The notes beneath the pieces were generated by a model. That model was given only the letters and a program-made list of their open reading frames with translations, was not told where the DNA came from and ran no database searches. A DNA stretch of 64,000 bases, taken from NCBI RefSeq assembly GCF_001425485.1, contig NZ_LMQW01000007.1, positions 107,907 through 171,906 on the forward strand, read 5' to 3'. The DNA is from Aureimonas sp. Leaf427. Lineage in GTDB: Bacteria > Pseudomonadota > Alphaproteobacteria > Rhizobiales > Rhizobiaceae. Each line of letters begins with the position of its first letter. Within the stretch, counting starts at the first letter, position 1. Of the stretch, positions 59,806-64,000 are shown piece after piece. Both the position numbers and the translations under genes were made by a program.

Positions 59806-60452
59806 CCCTCCGTCGACAGCGCGTAATCCGCCGGCAGGCTGTTGTGCAGGACGAGGCGCATGTTGGGGAGGTCGTTGCCTTCCATCTTCGCCACCATCTC
59901 CTCGCCCTCGTAGCCGAACCCCCGCCAGCGGTCGGTGAGGCGGGCTTCCACCACGGCTTCGCCGGCGACGAGCATGATCGTGACGTCGAAGAGCGCGCGA
60001 AGGTCGCGCCAGCCGGGCTCGTCGAGGAGGAGGTAGTTGCCCTCGACCAGAATGATCTGCGTCTCTGCCGGAAGGATGCGCCCGCCCGCGCGGGCGATCT
60101 CGATGGAGCGGTCGAAGACGGGCACGGCGACGTCGCGCGGCGGGTCCGCCCGCAGGCGCTCCAGCGTGGCGACGAAGCCGTCGAGATCGAAGGTGAAGGG
60201 GGCGCCCTTGCGCGGGCGGTGGCCGCGCTCCTTCAGAACCAGATCGTCGAAATGGTAGCCGTCCATCGGGAAGATGGCGGCAAGGCCGGGCCGCGCCGCG
60301 TTCAGGCGCTCGACGAGGTGCTCGGCCGTCGTCGACTTGCCGACGCCGGGCGGGCCGGCCAGCGCCGCGAGGAGGCGCGTGCGGCCCTCGGCCGCGCCGA
60401 GGAGGCGCTCGGCGAGATCCTCCAGCGTCACGGGGACCATGGCGCCGCTCAT
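59796..60452 (-). CDS. P-loop nucleoside/sugar kinase (PRK/uridine-kinase type)
   Basis: Kinase of 218 residues with Walker A GPPGVGKST near residue 33, DGYHFDD near 64 (acidic catalytic pair region) and a lid with Arg (RLTDRWRGFGYEGEE near 175). The layout matches the phosphoribulokinase/uridine kinase group; fructose-transport kinases (FrcK) of rhizobia look alike. Its ATG overlaps the stop of the GlcG-like gene (ATGA). Substrate uncertain. Confidence 0.82.
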   Translation of the reverse strand: MSGAMVPVTLEDLAERLLGAAEGRTRLLAALAGPPGVGKSTTAEHLVERLNAARPGLAAIFPMDGYHFDDLVLKERGHRPRKGAPFTFDLDGFVATLERLRADPPRDVAVPVFDRSIEIARAGGRILPAETQIILVEGNYLLLDEPGWRDLRALFDVTIMLVAGEAVVEARLTDRWRGFGYEGEEMVAKMEGNDLPNMRLVLHNSLPADYALSTEGTV

Positions 60453-60877
60453 CCCGCGTCGGCCGACAGCGCGGCGGCCTCGATGCCGGCGACGGCGGCC
60501 AGCTCGTCATTGTCGGACGTGTCGCCGGTGATGCCGACGGCGCCGAGGATCGCGCCGCCCTCGCCGCGGATGAGGACGCCGCCCGGCACGGGCACGAGCG
60601 AGCCGCCGCAGAGCGCGTTCATCGACTGGATGAAGAAGGGCTGGCTTTCCGCGCGCGCCATGAGCGCGCGCGAGCCCATGCCGAGCTGCACGGCGCCGTT
60701 GGCTTTGCCGATGGCGATGGCGGGGCGCAGCGGGCTCGCGCCGTCCTGGCGCTCGAGCGCGACGAGATCGCCCGCGCGATCGAGGACGGCGACGGTCAGC
60801 GGCTTCAGGCCGAGCGAAGCGGCCTTCTCGAAGGCGGCGGCGACGATGGTGCGGGCATGGGCGAGAGTGAGCGTCAC
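60449..60877 (-). CDS. GlcG/HbpS-like protein (DUF336)
   Basis: Protein of 142 residues starting MTLTLAHARTIVAAAFEKAA and containing LTVAVLDRAGDLVALERQDG and GSLVPVPGGVLIRGEGG, signatures of the GlcG/HbpS family. HbpS binds haem; other members are linked to glycolate and propanediol use. No signal peptide. Coupled to the kinase gene downstream. Confidence 0.85.
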   Translation of the reverse strand: MTLTLAHARTIVAAAFEKAASLGLKPLTVAVLDRAGDLVALERQDGASPLRPAIAIGKANGAVQLGMGSRALMARAESQPFFIQSMNALCGGSLVPVPGGVLIRGEGGAILGAVGITGDTSDNDELAAVAGIEAAALSADAG

Positions 60878-61003
60878 GGTCTGATGGGTCCTCGATGATG
60901 GGGTTCGGCGGGCTGCAGCGTCGCCGGGGGAGATGATCCGGCCTATCTACACCGCCTGGAGCGCCCGGTGAAATCTCCCGGCGCGAAGGAATCGGGGTTT
61001 TCC

Positions 61004-61963
61004 ATGATGCGGTCGATCGCCCTTTGCGCCGTCCTCGCCTTTGCCTCTCCCGCCGGCGCGCTGGAGCTTGCGCCTTTCGTCTCCCCCCACGGCGCCGACC
61101 ATCCGCTGGCCGGGCGGATCTTCGACGCCGCCGGGGCGGAGGTGACGCCGGAGGCGCTGTCTCGGAGGGTGAAGGGCGCGCGGTTTCTGGTGCTCGGCGA
61201 GACGCACAGCAATCCCGACCACCACCGGCTCCAGGCCGCGCTTCTGGCGGAGCGGGCGGGCGCCGGGGACCGGCCGACGGTCGTCTTCGAGATGATACCG
61301 GAGGGGCTGCAGGGCGCGCTCGACGCGGCGATCGCCGCGGGGAGCGATGCGGCGGCGATCGGGGCGGCGGTGGATTGGGAGACGCGGGGCTGGCCGGATT
61401 TTTCGATCTACCGGCCGATCTTCGAGGCGGCGCTGGCGGCGGGCCTGCGTATCCGGGCGGGCGATCTCGACCGGGAGACGATGCGCCGGATCTCCAAGGA
61501 GGGGCCGGCATCGCTCGGGGCCGAGCGGGAGCGGCGGCTCGGGCTGGACCGGGCCATGCCGGAGGCGGACCGCGCGGCGCTGTCGCAGGAGCTGGAGGCC
61601 TCGCATTGCGGCATGCTGCCGACGAGCGCGATCCCCGCGATGATCGGCGTGCAGCGGGCGCGGGACGGGGCGCTGGCGGACGCGATGATCCGAGCAGGCG
61701 GGCCGGCCGTGCTGATCGCCGGCTCCGGCCACACGCGCCGGGACCGGGCGGTGCCGGCGATCCTTCAGGCACTGGCGCCGGGGGCGGAGGTCGTGTCGGT
61801 CGCCTTCGTGGAAGTGTCGGAGGGCGAGGCGAGCCCGGCGCCCGAGGTGCTCGGCCTTTCCGACGTCACGGTCTACACACCGCGCTTCGACGTCTCGGAC
61901 CCCTGTGAAGGCATGAAAGGGGGCGAGGGCATGACGTCCACCGCGCCGCAGCCCGCGAAATAG
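61004..61963 (+). CDS. ChaN-family haem-binding protein
   Basis: Exported protein of 319 residues with a signal peptide (MMRSIALCAVLAFASPAGA). FLVLGETHSNPDHHRLQAAL near residue 55 (HSNxDHH), PTVVFEMIPEGLQGALDAA near 90, and VLIAGSGHTRRDRAVP near 230 are the ChaN/Tiki-fold motifs; ChaN binds haem in Campylobacter. It has no lipobox, unlike many ChaN lipoproteins. The ATG at 61004 gives the signal peptide; a GTG at 60968 would add 12 residues. Convergent with the Hsp70 gene, one base apart. Confidence 0.8.
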   Translation: MMRSIALCAVLAFASPAGALELAPFVSPHGADHPLAGRIFDAAGAEVTPEALSRRVKGARFLVLGETHSNPDHHRLQAALLAERAGAGDRPTVVFEMIPEGLQGALDAAIAAGSDAAAIGAAVDWETRGWPDFSIYRPIFEAALAAGLRIRAGDLDRETMRRISKEGPASLGAERERRLGLDRAMPEADRAALSQELEASHCGMLPTSAIPAMIGVQRARDGALADAMIRAGGPAVLIAGSGHTRRDRAVPAILQALAPGAEVVSVAFVEVSEGEASPAPEVLGLSDVTVYTPRFDVSDPCEGMKGGEGMTSTAPQPAK

Positions 61964-61964
61964 C

Positions 61965-63221
61965 TCAGCCGAACTTGCGCTTGGCGTCCAGCGCAAGGCC
62001 GAGGCCGACGGAGCCGAAGGCGTCGGCATCCACCACCCGCGCGTTCGGGAAGAGCGCCTTCACGGTGCGGCGGACGATCGGCACCTGGGTCGAGCCGCCC
62101 GTCAGAAGCAGCGTGTCGATCGCCTCCGGCGCGACGCTGGCGACGTTCAGGGCCTCGGCGACGCTGCCTGTGATGCCGGCGACGAGTTCGGCGACGGTGG
62201 CCTCGAAGGCCTCGCGCGTCACCGGCTCGTCGAGATCGAGGCCGATCTCCTTCAGGCGGATATGGGCGAGCCCGGCATCGGTCAGCGCGATCTTGGCGGA
62301 TTCCGAGGCGCCGGCGAGGCGGTGGCCGGCCCGGGCGTCGAGAAGCGCCAGAAGGCGGTCCAGCTTCTCGGGCTCGGCGGCCTCCTTCTGGAGATTGCGC
62401 AACCCGTTGGCGACCTTCGGATCGTAGAGGAGGTTGATCCGGTGCCAGGTGGCGAGGTCGTTGAAGTACCAGACGGGGAGACGGCGCTTGCCGTCCTTGG
62501 TGGAGGTGCCGAGGCCGAGCGCGGGCATGGCTTTGGCGATGGAGAGCAGGCGGTCGAAATCCGTGCCGCCGATATGGACGCCGGTCGCCGACAGGATGTC
62601 CTCCTTGCGCTCGGGCCGCGCGGCGGCCTCGGGCGACAGGCGAATGACGGAAAAGTCGGACGTGCCGCCGCCGATGTCGACGACGAGGGCGAGCTCCTCG
62701 CCCAAGATCGTGCGCTCGTAGTCGAGCGCGGCGGCGACGGGCTCGAACTGGAAGGCGATCTCGGTGAACCCTTGCGCGCGCGCCGCGCCCTCCAACTGGC
62801 CCTCGGCCGCCTTGTCCGCGACCTCGTCGCCATCGACGAAATGGACGGGCCGGCCAAGCACGACGCGCGGCGTCGCGCCGCCCGTCTCGGCATCCAGCTT
62901 CTCCTTCAGGAGCTTCAGGAACAGGCCGACGATCTCGGCGAAGGCGAGGCGCTCGCGCCCGACCACGGTCTTCTCGCCCATCAGCGAGGAGCCGAGCACG
63001 CTTTTCAGCGCGCGCATGAAGCGCCCCTCCGCGCCGTCGACATATTCGTGCACGGCCGCGCGCCCGGCATAGGTGCGCCCGTCCTCCCGGCTGAAGAAAA
63101 GCGCGGTCGGCATGGTCGGCTGCCCGTTCTCCAGCGCGATCAGCCGGGGCACGCCATCCCGGACGATGCCGAGCGTCGAATTCGTGGTCCCGAAATCGAG
63201 GCCACAGCTCTGAATCGTCAT
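61965..63221 (-). CDS. Short Hsp70-family protein, YegD-like
   Basis: ATPase of 418 residues comprising essentially only the actin-like nucleotide-binding domain. Phosphate 1 motif GLDFGTTNSTLG near residue 6, phosphate 2 VVDIGGGTSDFSVIR near 200, adenosine motif LLLTGGSTQVPIVRR near 378. The substrate-binding domain of DnaK is absent, as in E. coli YegD. The ATG at 63221 (MTIQSCGLDFGTTN) fits; longer readings are Arg-rich. Chaperone or other regulatory role is not known. Confidence 0.87.
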   Translation of the reverse strand: MTIQSCGLDFGTTNSTLGIVRDGVPRLIALENGQPTMPTALFFSREDGRTYAGRAAVHEYVDGAEGRFMRALKSVLGSSLMGEKTVVGRERLAFAEIVGLFLKLLKEKLDAETGGATPRVVLGRPVHFVDGDEVADKAAEGQLEGAARAQGFTEIAFQFEPVAAALDYERTILGEELALVVDIGGGTSDFSVIRLSPEAAARPERKEDILSATGVHIGGTDFDRLLSIAKAMPALGLGTSTKDGKRRLPVWYFNDLATWHRINLLYDPKVANGLRNLQKEAAEPEKLDRLLALLDARAGHRLAGASESAKIALTDAGLAHIRLKEIGLDLDEPVTREAFEATVAELVAGITGSVAEALNVASVAPEAIDTLLLTGGSTQVPIVRRTVKALFPNARVVDADAFGSVGLGLALDAKRKFG

Positions 63222-63494
63222 GTCATGCACCGAAACGTTGCGGGACGGCGCCATCGTGCGGCGCCAGGGGATAAGGGGAGGGCGGGACATAAAGGCCGGG
63301 CGCCGGAATGGCAACGGCGGATGTTGCAGCGCACGGTCGCGGCGGGGGATTGCGCGCTCGGGTGGGGAAGATGGGGGCGTCGCGGCACGCGCGTGTCCGG
63401 GGGCTGGTTTGAAGCGCTTGCACGTTTCGAAGCCGGGCGTGGCTTCAGCCCGAAAGCCCCGCGACCGCTTAGAACGAGCACCGCCGGCAACACC

Positions 63495-63655
63495 GCCTGA
63501 TCTCCCCCCTTGAGGGGGAGATGCCTGGCAAGGCAGAGGGGGGCGCCTCGCGCCTTACTTTGACGGGTCTCGCCCCGCTCCCCGCCACCGGTTGCGCTCG
63601 ACGGCGCCCCCCTCTGGCCTGCCGGCCATCTCCCCCTCAGGTGGGGAGATCAGGC
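63495..63655. repeat. Long palindromic intergenic repeat, family A, copy 2
   Basis: Left arm 63495-63547 (GCCTGATCTCCCCC..GGGGGAGAT..GCAGAGGGGGGCGCC) and right arm 63603-63655 are inverted copies with 55 bases between. Same core as 32755-32907. It occupies part of the gene-free stretch 63222-64000, in which I see no gene, RNA or promoter that I can support. Confidence 0.75.
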
Positions 63656-64000
63656 GCGTCGTCGTCGGCGCCCGTTCTGCACCGATGCCCCGACGCACGG
63701 AGACGCCCGCACGCCGTCGCGCCGGGGTGATGGTCGAACCGGCGGGCGGAGCCTCGGGCCGGGGATGCTCGGTGCCGTCCTTGTCGGGAGCGGCGGGACG
63801 CCGGAGGAAGACCCTCCGGTAGTGGGTATGTGGTGTGGTTGGTCCGCCTCCGGCGTCCACGCGCGGGCGTCTGTCGGGATATCCGGCGACCAAGCCGGAT
63901 CTGTCCGATCGTCGTGGACGGGGTGGTGAGCCCCGCTTCGTGCGGCGTCGCGAGGTCGGCATTGGGCCACGACTTCGCCCCAGGTCCCGCGCCTCATCTC

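Noticed and set aside
63650..63997. Possible gene at the window end on the minus strand
   Set aside because: Arg/Pro-rich translation without similarity, overlapping a family A repeat arm; no Shine-Dalgarno site.

Overview
The window is GC-rich chromosomal DNA (well over 60% G+C by eye) from an alphaproteobacterium of the order Hyphomicrobiales (Rhizobiales). Four things point there: the order obgE-proB-proA-nadD-rsfS-rlmH-envC-ctpA-yibQ-rppH; an F1-only ATP synthase operon (atpHAGDC) with no F0 genes; sdhCDA; and a UDP-sulfoquinovose synthase gene. The exact genus cannot be read from the sequence. An Aurantimonadaceae-like organism is my guess only. Starts were set by Shine-Dalgarno sites and family N-termini; GTG and TTG starts and 1-11 nt stop/start overlaps are common.

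Layout. 0-10 kb: a NepI-like MFS exporter, a complete ribose-type sugar ABC transporter (binding protein, ATPase, two permeases) divergent from a GAF-domain histidine kinase and its response regulator, a small coiled-coil protein and an agmatinase-family hydrolase. 10-24.5 kb: tRNA-Ser(CGA), rplU-rpmA, an acetyltransferase, a DUF3833 lipoprotein, then the long housekeeping run from obgE to rppH, covering ribosome assembly, proline and NAD synthesis and cell-wall remodelling. An orphan DUF2793/S74 tail-fibre-like gene closes it. 24.6-29.7 kb: atpHAGDC on the minus strand with a small Cys-rich gene between atpD and atpC. 29.9-33.6 kb: DUF4345 membrane protein, priA, dps. 33.7-40.2 kb: succinate dehydrogenase genes split into sdhCDA and a distant sdhB, with a VapD-like toxin, a secreted protein and a PQQ-type sugar dehydrogenase between them. 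40.4-42.6 kb: acetyltransferase and leuC. 42.7-50.3 kb: a minus-strand carbohydrate operon (FAH-family hydrolase, two SDR dehydrogenases, MalK-type ATPase, Tat-exported binding protein, two permeases) interrupted by an AT-rich EVE/PUA-like gene. 50.6-64 kb: ABC-F protein, EamA transporter, malate:quinone oxidoreductase, a sulfolipid pair (sqdB plus a divergent glycosyltransferase), a PhoD-like phosphoesterase, a small lipoprotein, a P-loop sugar or nucleoside kinase, a GlcG/HbpS-like protein, a ChaN-like protein and a short Hsp70.

The window is mostly core metabolism, and the accessory signals are few. The clearest is the EVE-like gene at 43630-44136, which has visibly lower G+C than its neighbours. 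It sits between two permease genes with a 1-nt overlap on one side and a 4-nt ATGA overlap on the other. Next are the VapD-like gene 22 nt downstream of sdhA, in the place where sdhB is normally found, and two families of long palindromic intergenic repeats. Seven strong hairpin terminators or terminator-like hairpins, a pair of tandem hairpins at the predicted 5' end of the atp mRNA, and several palindromic operators were also found.
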